DNA of 12,547 nt from CAZAPG01 sp964486935 (lineage in GTDB: Bacteria; Chloroflexota; Anaerolineae; 4572-78; J111). The notes beneath the pieces were generated by a model. The model saw only the letters and a list, made by a program, of their open reading frames with translations. It was not told the DNA's origin and did not search any database. Positions 6,600-12,547 of this stretch are shown piece by piece. A program made the translations under genes and the position numbers. How positions within the stretch are numbered: position 1 is the stretch's first letter; each line of letters begins with the position of its first letter. The stretch lies in the NCBI GenBank assembly GCA_964486935.1, contig CAZAPG010000086.1, positions 1 to 12,547 of the forward strand, written 5' to 3'.

Positions 6600-6638
6600 T
6601 TTATGATACCATAAACTGTTTTAACCGTAAACCGGTTT
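6600..6638. promoter_or_regulatory. Two dyads overlapping the -10 and -35, possible operator
   Basis: TTTATG (6600-6605) and CATAAA (6610-6615) form a dyad over the -10 of the - strand promoter. The perfect palindrome AAACCGGTTT (6629-6638) overlaps its -35. Placement suggests a repressor or activator site, but no regulator gene is in the window. Confidence 0.35.
6603..6631 (-). promoter_or_regulatory. Promoter of the sugar-nucleotide gene
   Basis: On the - strand TTTACG (6626-6631) and TATCAT (6603-6608) are separated by 17 nt. The -10 matches five of six consensus bases and is preceded by TGG, an extended -10 feature. It lies 55 bp upstream of the ATG. No competing element nearby is as good. 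Confidence 0.55.
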
Positions 6639-6697
6639 GATTTTGTTGGGAACTGATGGCTGTGGTCGATACTTTTTTGGGATTGGTGCGTCCCGGC

Positions 6698-6703
6698 TAT
6701 AAT
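6698..6703 (+). promoter_or_regulatory. Possible -10 element (TATAAT) for msrA
   Basis: A perfect TATAAT lies 106 bp before the msrA start in the 262-bp divergent spacer. No convincing -35 is found at 16-18 nt, so it would depend on an activator or be chance in AT-rich DNA. The rest of the spacer holds no gene that I can support. Confidence 0.3.
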
Positions 6704-6809
6704 ACCATCATTGTTATACAAGGATGTAATTTAGATTGCAGTGAAATGAATTTGCCAGCGCGGGTCAAATCAAAATGTGGCAGTTATTAATAATCAAGAG
6801 GAGCGCAAA

Positions 6810-7361
6810 ATGTCAATTCAATTAGAAAAAGCAACATTTGGTAGTGGCTGTTTTTGGTGTACCGAGGCTGTTTTTCAAAGTTTAAAAGGCGTGCATCAGG
6901 TAGTTTCCGGCTATGCCGGGGGAAAGGTTAAAAACCCCACCTATCAGCAGATTTGCACCGGCGCCACCGGCCACGCCGAAGTGACGCAGATTACCTTTGA
7001 CCCGCAGGTGATTTCTTACGAAGAGCTGCTCTACGTGTTTTGGCGCACGCACGACCCTACCACCCTCAACCGGCAGGGGGCCGATGTGGGCACGCAGTAT
7101 CGCTCGGTGATTTTTTACCACAATGAGCAGCAAAAGGCAGCCGCCGAAAAGTCCAAAAAGGAAACCGACGCCTCCGGGTTGTGGCCTAACCCAATTGTTA
7201 CCGAAATTAGCCCTCTGACCGAATTTTATCCGGCAGAAGAGTATCATCAAAATTATTACCGCAACAACCCCACCCAACCCTATTGCCGCGTGGTAATTGA
7301 CCCGAAAATGCAAAAGTTGCGCAAAGAGTTTCACCACAAATTGAAGGAAGCCGTGGCGTAA
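6810..7361 (+). CDS. msrA: Peptide methionine-S-sulfoxide reductase MsrA
   Basis: A 183-residue enzyme that reduces the S-form of methionine sulfoxide in proteins or as free amino acid, using thioredoxin-type reductant, to repair oxidative damage. The signature GSGCFWCTEAVF holds the catalytic Cys14. GYAGG (34-38), TGHAE and the tail motif NPTQPYC, with probable resolving Cys159, are all typical. Length is normal for a stand-alone MsrA with no MsrB fusion. The start was put at ATG 6810, six bases after AAGAGGAG (6796-6803). A GTG at 6777 in frame lacks such a site. It is divergent from the sugar-nucleotide gene. Confidence 0.95.
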   Translation: MSIQLEKATFGSGCFWCTEAVFQSLKGVHQVVSGYAGGKVKNPTYQQICTGATGHAEVTQITFDPQVISYEELLYVFWRTHDPTTLNRQGADVGTQYRSVIFYHNEQQKAAAEKSKKETDASGLWPNPIVTEISPLTEFYPAEEYHQNYYRNNPTQPYCRVVIDPKMQKLRKEFHHKLKEAVA

Positions 7362-7367
7362 ATCCAA

Positions 7368-7397
7368 TTGACAGTTTTGGCTGCCTTGTGTTACCCT
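7368..7397 (+). promoter_or_regulatory. Possible promoter upstream of the small protein gene
   Basis: A perfect TTGACA (7368-7373) lies seven bases after the msrA stop. TACCCT (7392-7397) follows after 18 nt and keeps the three most conserved -10 positions (T, A and final T). Transcription would start about 30 bp before the next ATG. Confidence 0.4.
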
Positions 7398-7430
7398 CAA
7401 GTAGCTTGGGAAAGAGGGTGAGCCACTGCT

Positions 7431-7670
7431 ATGATCAGACGGATAATCCGCGAAACGATATTTCAGGTAGCCAGACAAGAATTGGCAGTTTTTTTGGAAG
7501 AGCACAAAGATGACCTGATGCGAATTTTTAGAGAAGAGATTCAGCAGCTCGATGACGAAATTCCAGAAGAGGGGTCTTTTATCGACATTAAAATGGTGCC
7601 GCTGGGGGAGATGATTCTTGAAGCGGCAGTGCGGGCGCTGCGCCGCTTTTTAACCGAGGAGCCTGGTTAG
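7431..7670 (+). CDS. Small charged helical protein of unknown function
   Basis: A 79-residue protein that I do not recognise. It opens MIRRIIRETIFQVARQELAVF, a probable amphipathic helix to about residue 44, rich in Arg and Glu. A short acidic loop (DDEIPEEGSF) follows, then a second likely helix near 56-75 (EMILEAAVRALRRFL). There are no cysteines, signal peptide or membrane segment. A GAGGG at 7414-7418 lies 12 bases before ATG, a weak ribosome site. Its TAG stop overlaps the stop of the convergent gene. A protein-interaction or oligomerising role would fit, but nothing specific can be claimed. It is probably a real gene, given its position behind a TTGACA promoter-like site. Confidence 0.6.
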   Translation: MIRRIIRETIFQVARQELAVFLEEHKDDLMRIFREEIQQLDDEIPEEGSFIDIKMVPLGEMILEAAVRALRRFLTEEPG

Positions 7671-9634
7671 TTTTTGGTTGCCTGCCAGCTTTTCAGAGCG
7701 CGGTAACAAAAGGCCGTGGTGACAGTTCGGCTGGCGTACCAGGCTGTGCCGCGCCAATCTGGCACTAAAAACAGGGGTTCACCGTTCCAGCTTCCATCGT
7801 AACGCTGGCGCTGGCATAATTGGGTTAGCCGGGCGTCGTTAAAAAAATGTTTCAGCCGGGGCCGGGTCAGGCAGGTCAGGCAGAAAAAGGCCAGGTCCTG
7901 GGACGTGCTGGCCGGGCGGCTCAGTTCCAGTTCCAGGCGATTGGTTAGCAGTGGAACCACCTGGGTGATGGCCTGGGCCAGAGCCGGCGGCAGCGGGCGC
8001 TGATTGAGCGCGTCAATCAGTTCAAAAGCAACCCACAAAGTGTAGGGCGGGGGGTAGTACAAAGCCGCCCCCAGCCCGTTGACCGCCAGCCGGCGCAGCA
8101 AATTAAGCGCCGAAGCCTGAATAATTTTGGCGCAGCCCGGCGCGTCAAAATCAATCAAGCCCAGCAGCAGATTGATTTCTGTGGCGGCGCAGCTATTGCC
8201 CCAAATCAAATATTCGCCGGCGGTGGGGCCAAACCAGACCGGAATCTGGCCCGATGGCAGAATGTGCTCTTTCATTTTTTGCAGCGGCCCTTGCAGCGCG
8301 GCTCGATAACCCGGCTGCCGCTCTGGCGCGGCATATTTTAATAAGCGGAGCAACAGCCCCAAATCATCGGCATCGGGCGGCAGGTTGGGCAAGGGGTAAT
8401 ATCTGAAATCGTTTTGGCGCAGTGCCTCAAACACCCGGTCAACCTGGGCAGACATGTTGTGCCCGTGATGGCACAACTGCTCTACCACCAGCCCCACAGG
8501 AAAGGCCGTGGCCGTAACCTGGCCGCTGTGCCGCCGGTCGCCTCGCTGCACTTCCCAACTTTCCCTAAACGTTAAATCAGAAAGCAGATAATCCTGGGCC
8601 ATGCCGATGGCCTGCGCCAGCGGGTCAACATAGGGCGCAAATGAAAAGCCGGGTGTAGCCGGCGTGTCGCCCCCGGATTTGAGCGAGAATAGACTTTCAA
8701 CCTGGCGCGCCAAATCTTCTGTGGCGGCGGCGTAGCCGGCAAAGGTGGGCAGTTTGAGCGAGTGGGCTTCGGCTTGACACGCTTGCAGGCTGTCTAAACA
8801 TTCTCGGCACAGGCGGGCAACCGCGCCGGTCAGTACCGCTGCGCCCAGCAGCCTTTCCGGGATGAACGGCTCACCGGGCCGGATGTTTGCCGCCTGCATA
8901 ATTTGGGCGATGGGGTGGGTGATGTGGCGGCGCATGGCATCGCGGCGCAGCGCGGCGATATCTCGCAAAATTTGAAACACAGCGTTGAGCCGGTCCATCA
9001 GGCGGCACAGCTTGGGCAGTATCGCCTCTTGCCCGGCGCTGATGGCTACCGCCGCCAGGGGAATTTTGGCAAAAGCCAGCCGGCCGGCCAGCGCCGTTGC
9101 AACATTGGCCGGGGAATGTTGGGGGCCGGTTGCCAATAGTTGCGCCTCGGCGTATTCTTGCCAAAAGGCGTGGTGATAGCGCCAAAAGGGCGACTCTTGG
9201 GGGCAGAGTTGCCGCAGGTGCTGGTCGGCCTGCTGGTGAAGGCGCTGGGCTAAAAACTGGTAGCTGGCGTCAAAGCTGGCGGTTTCATCTAAAATGGACT
9301 CGTGAGTGAAGATAACGGCAAAGGCAAAAGTCATCGCCAAAAAGAGTTGCCGTTCCAGTTGGTTGCGCTGGGGGCCGGCGGGCTGGCGCAGGTCGTCCAG
9401 CAGCCAGAAGTGGAGGTAGAGCAGGGGGTAATCCTGCTCGCGGCTCAAAATGTCTTGAAATTGGCCGGTGGCGGTGCAGGCAATGGCCAGGTTGTTTTTT
9501 AGCAGCGCGCCCTGCTGAAACAACCCTGGCGGCAAGTTGCTAAAAAATTGCTCAACGTCGGGCCAAAATTGGCGGCGTTGGCGCTGATATTTGGTTATTC
9601 GCTGGGTAGACGGCGACGGTATCAATATTACCAA
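7667..9634 (-). CDS. Fusion: class I isoprenoid-synthase-like domain plus terpenoid-cyclase-like toroid
   Basis: A 655-residue protein with two halves. Residues ~60-290 are helical and align by eye with the partial gene at 11705: WLLDDLR (77-83), SPFW (148-151), FAKIPLA (188-194), and QILRDIAALRRD (221-232) opposite that protein's metal motif. Here the class I metal ligands are mostly lost (DETAS at 116-120 for DNLMD; R224, A228, D232 for N, D, D). Residues ~335-655 look like a terpenoid-cyclase alpha/alpha toroid, with PDADDLGLLLRLL (420-432), similar to the DxDD acid motif of class II cyclases, and the QW-like RYDGSW (611-616). One toroid is short for a complete class II diterpene cyclase. 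The start is uncertain: TTG 9634 is the only usable upstream codon and has no good Shine-Dalgarno. No signal peptide or membrane segment was seen. Function is inferred. Confidence 0.72.
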   Translation of the reverse strand: MVILIPSPSTQRITKYQRQRRQFWPDVEQFFSNLPPGLFQQGALLKNNLAIACTATGQFQDILSREQDYPLLYLHFWLLDDLRQPAGPQRNQLERQLFLAMTFAFAVIFTHESILDETASFDASYQFLAQRLHQQADQHLRQLCPQESPFWRYHHAFWQEYAEAQLLATGPQHSPANVATALAGRLAFAKIPLAAVAISAGQEAILPKLCRLMDRLNAVFQILRDIAALRRDAMRRHITHPIAQIMQAANIRPGEPFIPERLLGAAVLTGAVARLCRECLDSLQACQAEAHSLKLPTFAGYAAATEDLARQVESLFSLKSGGDTPATPGFSFAPYVDPLAQAIGMAQDYLLSDLTFRESWEVQRGDRRHSGQVTATAFPVGLVVEQLCHHGHNMSAQVDRVFEALRQNDFRYYPLPNLPPDADDLGLLLRLLKYAAPERQPGYRAALQGPLQKMKEHILPSGQIPVWFGPTAGEYLIWGNSCAATEINLLLGLIDFDAPGCAKIIQASALNLLRRLAVNGLGAALYYPPPYTLWVAFELIDALNQRPLPPALAQAITQVVPLLTNRLELELSRPASTSQDLAFFCLTCLTRPRLKHFFNDARLTQLCQRQRYDGSWNGEPLFLVPDWRGTAWYASRTVTTAFCYRALKSWQATKN

Positions 9635-9644
9635 CCGGATGAAT

Positions 9645-9677
9645 AAAAAACACCACCGTTAGGAGAGGGTGGCGTTT
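9645..9677 (-). terminator. Intrinsic terminator after the leader-like peptide gene
   Basis: Read on the - strand, AAACGCCACC pairs with GGTGGTGTTT (CCACC 9653-9657 with GGTGG 9668-9672, one A-C mismatch, then more pairs), with a 10-nt loop. Six T follow (9650-9645). It lies 48 bp after the peptide stop and ends 10 bp before the start of the large downstream gene, which would then rely on read-through or an unseen promoter. Confidence 0.75.
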
Positions 9678-9692
9678 GTGAGCTTGATTAAT

Positions 9693-9710
9693 TTCAAACG
9701 ACTATTTGAA
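9693..9710. repeat. Short dyad downstream of the peptide gene
   Basis: TTCAAA (9693-9698) and TTTGAA (9705-9710) flank a 6-nt loop. It is a small AT-rich hairpin 15 bp past the peptide stop, possibly a 3' stabiliser or part of the end region. It may be chance. Confidence 0.3.
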
Positions 9711-9724
9711 CGAATTAGCTGCCG

Positions 9725-9931
9725 CTAGAGAGCGGCCTGGTTTTCGCCAAAAGCAGAGGCTAATTTTTTAAGCGATTCCGCATCGACACCTTCTAACGCC
9801 TCCAGCAGGTCTATTGTTGGCTCAATGCCATGGTCCTCCAGCACCTTTTCCGGGTTATCGGCCAATGCTCTGGCAAAATTCTCATCGGATAGGATTTTGC
9901 CAACCAAAAGTTGCAAGTCTTCAGATGCCAT
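9725..9931 (-). CDS. NHLP/Nif11-like leader peptide, possible RiPP precursor
   Basis: A 68-residue acidic peptide with pattern DENFARALADNPEKVLEDHG (residues 16-35), then EPTIDLLEALEGVDAESLKKLA (37-58). The order 'F..L..nPe.vL...Gi', then a helix ending in a GVDAESL turn, is what I associate with nitrile-hydratase-leader-like (NHLP), Nif11 and Os1348/Franean1_4349-type RiPP leader peptides. The tail is only about ten residues (SAFGENQAAL), with no Gly-Gly cleavage site and no Cys. It has one Ser and no Thr, so a modifiable core is not obvious. ATG follows GAAAGGGG by eight bases. It has its own promoter and terminator between two large enzymes. Alternatively it is a small helical adaptor or carrier. 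Family membership is by eye only. Confidence 0.68.
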   Translation of the reverse strand: MASEDLQLLVGKILSDENFARALADNPEKVLEDHGIEPTIDLLEALEGVDAESLKKLASAFGENQAAL

Positions 9932-9978
9932 TTAAAGTACCCCTTTCAATTATAAGGTCGGTTGGGTTTGATGAGTTT

Positions 9979-10008
9979 ATTGTAGCACGGAAGTCACTCT
10001 TTTATCAA
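9979..10008 (-). promoter_or_regulatory. Strong promoter of the peptide gene
   Basis: On the - strand TTGATA (10003-10008) and TACAAT (9979-9984), each five of six to consensus, are 18 nt apart. The -10 is preceded by TGC (extended -10). It begins five bases after the stop of the upstream gene and gives an untranslated leader of about 40 nt. Confidence 0.7.
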
Positions 10009-10012
10009 ACGG

Positions 10013-11683
10013 TTAAGTAGTTTCATTGCGCAGGGTGCCGTACAGGCTGGCCAGCCGCTTGGCCAGCGCCCCGGCCATTTGCATCAGAATGGTAGGATGC
10101 TGATAGGCCAGCAGTTGCAGGTCGGCATCGGTTAGCACAAAACATTCGCTGGGTTGGGCGGCGCGCACCGTGGCGGTGCGCGGGTCTTCGGTAAAAAAGG
10201 CCAGCTCGCCAAACATTTCGCCGGGGTTGATGACCCCCACCTGCACGAGCTGTTCATTTTCGGTAACAAACACCTCTAGCCGGCCCTCAACCAGAAAGTA
10301 AACATCGTCGTTGCGCTCTTTTTCCCAAATCACCGCCTCGCCGGGGGCAAATTTTACCAGGCAGAAACGGTGCGTAAATTTTAGCATCAGTTCTGCCGGC
10401 AGCGGGCGGTAGATATCGGTTTGGTCCAGCAGTTGCAGCCGGTGCAGGGTATTTTCGGCGGCTTCGTCGGCGTTTTGCTGCGTTACGTGCTGCCACAGGC
10501 GGCGGTCAGTTTCGGCGGGCAGGTGGCCCGGCACGTCGAGCGAGGGGTCGAGTTGCTGGCCGATGAGGTGCGGAAAAAGGGGCCGCAACTGCGCCGGGGC
10601 CAATTGCGACAGATAATCCAGCGTGTCCGACTGCCCTTCGCTCCAGTTTTCTAAAATCAGGCGGGCTTCGCGGCGCAGGCGCTCGGTTTGGCCCGGCACC
10701 GTCAGTTCCACCGCCTGCAACGAGGCCAGCAGCAGGCTGCGATAACGCTTGTAAAAGTAGCGCCCGGCCACCGGCGAAATTGGCGCGACATCTTGATAAG
10801 CTTTAAAGCAAGCCTGCACAGCCAGTTTGTCGGGCTTGCCCGGCAATTCAATCAACGGTAGCAACGGCGCGCCCAAATTCAGGTAGTTGCGGGCAAACTC
10901 GTCAATATATTCGGTTTCCCGGCTGGTCAAATCCAGGTATAGCCAGCCCACGTGGTAGTAAACATACTTAATCTGGTCCGAGGCGTATTGCTGGTCAATC
11001 TGCTCAATCAGGTCGTGTCGATGTTCCAGCCGCGTTAGCAACTCGTCGGATAGCTGGCCGCTGCCTTTAAGCATCTCTTCGGCCGGCAGGTCAAAGGCGG
11101 TTTTCAGCAGTTCGATATTTTCAAAATCCGGCACGTCAATTTGGCCCGATACGTTGAGCGCGTGCAGCACGCTGTGGTAGGAGTCGACCGCAATATTCTT
11201 TTCTTCCATTTTGGCCGATAGCGTTTCGATGGCCCGGCGCAAAAACCGGCGGGCGGCCTGCTTTTCTGGCGGGGCCAGCCGGTGTTTGACCACGGCCACG
11301 GCCAGCTTGTTAGCCACCTGCTCCTCGTGCCACAGGCTGTCGTTAAACAGGCCGTAGCGATGCCGAAAGTGGTGGGCCAGCTCGTGGGCAATGACGTGCG
11401 GGATGAGCAGTTGAAAAAAGCGCAGCAACTCCTCGTTGCTCTGGCAGCCCAGCAGCGAGCGAAAAAAGAGCGCCTGTAGTTTGCCGGTCGGGCTGCTCAA
11501 ATCGGGCACAGACAGGTAAATTTTCCGGTCTTCCAGGCTGTAGTAGCACAGCAGGCCGCTCCCCCGGCGCAGTTCAATGTCCGGGTCGGCCTGCACGCCG
11601 TAGGCGGCAAACTCTTTGATAAAGGCCTCAAAATGGCGCTGCCCCAGGGTAAACAAATCAATGTTGGTGGTTGTGTCTGACAT
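10013..11683 (-). CDS. HExxH metalloprotease-like protein with C-terminal cyclic-nucleotide-binding domain
   Basis: A 556-residue protein. The zinc motif HELAHHFRHRYG starts at residue 100 (HExxH 100-104), and HEEQVANKLA (119-128) supplies a likely third ligand (E120 or E121), as in several zinc peptidases. The middle (~140-420) is helical with no recognised domain. Residues ~420-545 are a cyclic-nucleotide-binding domain with an intact phosphate-binding cassette, GEMFGELAFF followed by PRTATVRA (488-508), including the key Glu493 and Arg502. This suggests a peptidase gated by cAMP or cGMP, but the fusion's function is unknown. No signal peptide or membrane span is seen, so it is probably cytoplasmic. 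ATG follows GAGGGGAG by six bases, 21 bp after the class I gene, so both are probably co-transcribed. It is an inferred candidate for processing the nearby peptide. Confidence 0.82.
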   Translation of the reverse strand: MSDTTTNIDLFTLGQRHFEAFIKEFAAYGVQADPDIELRRGSGLLCYYSLEDRKIYLSVPDLSSPTGKLQALFFRSLLGCQSNEELLRFFQLLIPHVIAHELAHHFRHRYGLFNDSLWHEEQVANKLAVAVVKHRLAPPEKQAARRFLRRAIETLSAKMEEKNIAVDSYHSVLHALNVSGQIDVPDFENIELLKTAFDLPAEEMLKGSGQLSDELLTRLEHRHDLIEQIDQQYASDQIKYVYYHVGWLYLDLTSRETEYIDEFARNYLNLGAPLLPLIELPGKPDKLAVQACFKAYQDVAPISPVAGRYFYKRYRSLLLASLQAVELTVPGQTERLRREARLILENWSEGQSDTLDYLSQLAPAQLRPLFPHLIGQQLDPSLDVPGHLPAETDRRLWQHVTQQNADEAAENTLHRLQLLDQTDIYRPLPAELMLKFTHRFCLVKFAPGEAVIWEKERNDDVYFLVEGRLEVFVTENEQLVQVGVINPGEMFGELAFFTEDPRTATVRAAQPSECFVLTDADLQLLAYQHPTILMQMAGALAKRLASLYGTLRNETT

Positions 11684-11704
11684 GCTTGGCTCCCCTCAAT
11701 TCGC

Positions 11705-12547
11705 TCATTCCACCCCAATAATTTTGGCTAAACTTTTCAGCCCGGCGGCTGCGTCGGCGCTTTGTTGTTGCAGCATAATCTGCCGGGCGCGCAGGTAGGC
11801 TAGCAGGTCGTCGCTTGCCAGTTGGCGGGCCAGCCTCTCTAAGGCCGACATCCAGCCGTTGAGCCTGCTAATGCCCCAGGCAAAGCCCTCGCGGGCCACC
11901 CAGCCGGCTACCGGCTCGCTGGCGTTTTTGTGGCGGCGGGCCTGCTCTAAAAAGTAGGTGCGGGTCTGGCGGGTCAAATCCCGGTGCCAGTCGAACAGGT
12001 CGTTGTGCATTTGGTGCCAGCAGCCCAGCAGGTCGACCAGTTGCAGCCACGGCTCCAGCGCCTCGGCGCGGCGGTATTTGTAACCAACCCCGGCCAGCGG
12101 AATTTTGGCAGCGCAGATTTTTTGAGCGGCCACCTGCTGAAATTGCGCCTCGTCAATCTGGGTCAGGCGGGCATCCTGTATGGTTACATCGGCGGCATGA
12201 AACCAGGTGGTTTCAAAAAAATTCCAAAAAGGGTGGCCGGGTTCAAAATGGCGCTGGTAGGGGGTTTGAAATTGGGCATGAAAAAAGTTGAGGGCGGGCA
12301 GCAGGTTTAACTCAACGGTGGCGTTGCCGTCCATCAAATTGTCAATCAGGCGAATGTGGTAGTAGCCGTTGATGGTGGAAGCAACCAGGTCTGCTTGCAG
12401 CGACTCATCGGGCGCGTCGCGCAGCTTTTTTTCCAGCCACCAGGGCAGCAGCAGCGCCGGAAAGGCCAGCGGGTGTTGAAAGTAATCCCGGGGCCGGGCC
12501 GGGCCGGCCAGCCGCTGCATCCAATCAAGCGCCAACTGAGCCGAAAA
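11705..12547 (-). CDS. Class I isoprenoid-synthase-like protein (5' end cut by window)
   Basis: The frame is open to the window edge, so the N-terminus is missing. About 280 residues are visible. A TTG at 12535 is possible but probably not the true start. Counting from that TTG, DNLMD (65-69) follows the class I DDxxD layout and NDLFDWHRD (178-186) has the N...(S/T)...E spacing of the second metal site, with Asp replacing the usual Ser and Glu. Both metal motifs look intact. Class I enzymes ionise or condense prenyl diphosphates. KICAAKIPLAG (139-149) is shared with the N-terminal half of the protein at 7667-9634, as are HPFW and the W/L-rich start. The family cannot be named more exactly; a terpene synthase, polyprenyl synthase or phytoene-synthase-like role are all possible. 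Confidence 0.72.
   Translation of the reverse strand, partial: FSAQLALDWMQRLAGPARPRDYFQHPLAFPALLLPWWLEKKLRDAPDESLQADLVASTINGYYHIRLIDNLMDGNATVELNLLPALNFFHAQFQTPYQRHFEPGHPFWNFFETTWFHAADVTIQDARLTQIDEAQFQQVAAQKICAAKIPLAGVGYKYRRAEALEPWLQLVDLLGCWHQMHNDLFDWHRDLTRQTRTYFLEQARRHKNASEPVAGWVAREGFAWGISRLNGWMSALERLARQLASDDLLAYLRARQIMLQQQSADAAAGLKSLAKIIGVE

Noticed and set aside
6548..6721. 58-residue N-terminal extension of the sugar-nucleotide enzyme
   Set aside because: The extension has no family similarity, spans the predicted promoter and dyads, and the ATG at 6547 has a good ribosome site just upstream of the MKAVVMAGG start.
8400..8520. LanC-type lanthionine cyclase in the toroid half, prompted by LCHHGH (387-392)
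   Set aside because: The expected spaced zinc ligands (the W-C-Y-G and C-H-G pair in the right order) are absent. DADD and DGSW fit a terpenoid-cyclase-type toroid better.
10013..11683. Encapsulin family 2 shell protein, because cyclic-nucleotide domains and terpene enzymes occur together in such systems
   Set aside because: The N-terminal half carries an HExxH zinc motif and long helices, and I see no HK97-type shell sequence. The cyclic-nucleotide domain is C-terminal rather than inserted.
12489..12508. GGGCC tandem run as a repeat element
   Set aside because: It lies inside the class I coding frame, encodes Gly/Pro/Ala/Arg codons, and is short and GC-driven.

Overview
The window looks like bacterial chromosome from a member of the Chloroflexota, most likely Anaerolineae-like. 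This rests on the gene style and on the order tuf-rpmG-secE-nusG-rplK-rplA-rplJ-rplL, and it is an inference because no rRNA or other marker gene is present. The left 4 kb is core translation and transcription machinery on the + strand. The right 8.5 kb is mostly on the - strand, more GC-rich and accessory in character.

Region 1 (1-4050, +) begins with the last 36 codons of EF-Tu. It continues with L33 (rpmG), SecE, NusG, L11, L1, L10 and L7/L12. Control elements are visible. A strong hairpin sits between a good Shine-Dalgarno and the rpmG start. An L10-type autoregulatory leader ends in an intrinsic terminator upstream of rplJ, which itself starts at TTG. A nested inverted repeat built on a 7-nt period sits between rplJ and rplL. 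The operon stops after rplL at a bidirectional terminator, so rpoB does not follow as it does in many bacteria.

Region 2 (4046-7670) holds a long nucleotide-sugar pyrophosphorylase fused to a degenerate phosphomannomutase-like domain (-). It is divergent from msrA, methionine sulfoxide reductase A (+). A small charged protein of unknown function follows; its stop codon overlaps the stop of the convergent gene.

Region 3 (7667-12547, -) is the most interesting part. In transcription order it contains: a class I isoprenoid-synthase-like protein (cut by the window edge) with intact metal-binding motifs; a fusion of an HExxH metalloprotease-like domain with a cyclic-nucleotide-binding domain; a 68-residue peptide resembling NHLP/Nif11-type RiPP leader peptides, with its own strong promoter and its own terminator; and a 655-residue protein whose N-terminal domain is a degenerate paralogue of the class I enzyme and whose C-terminal half looks like a terpenoid-cyclase-type alpha/alpha toroid with a DADD motif. 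The proposal, as inference, is that these four genes form one terpenoid- or RiPP-like specialised metabolism locus. No tRNA, rRNA, CRISPR array, transposase or origin was seen.
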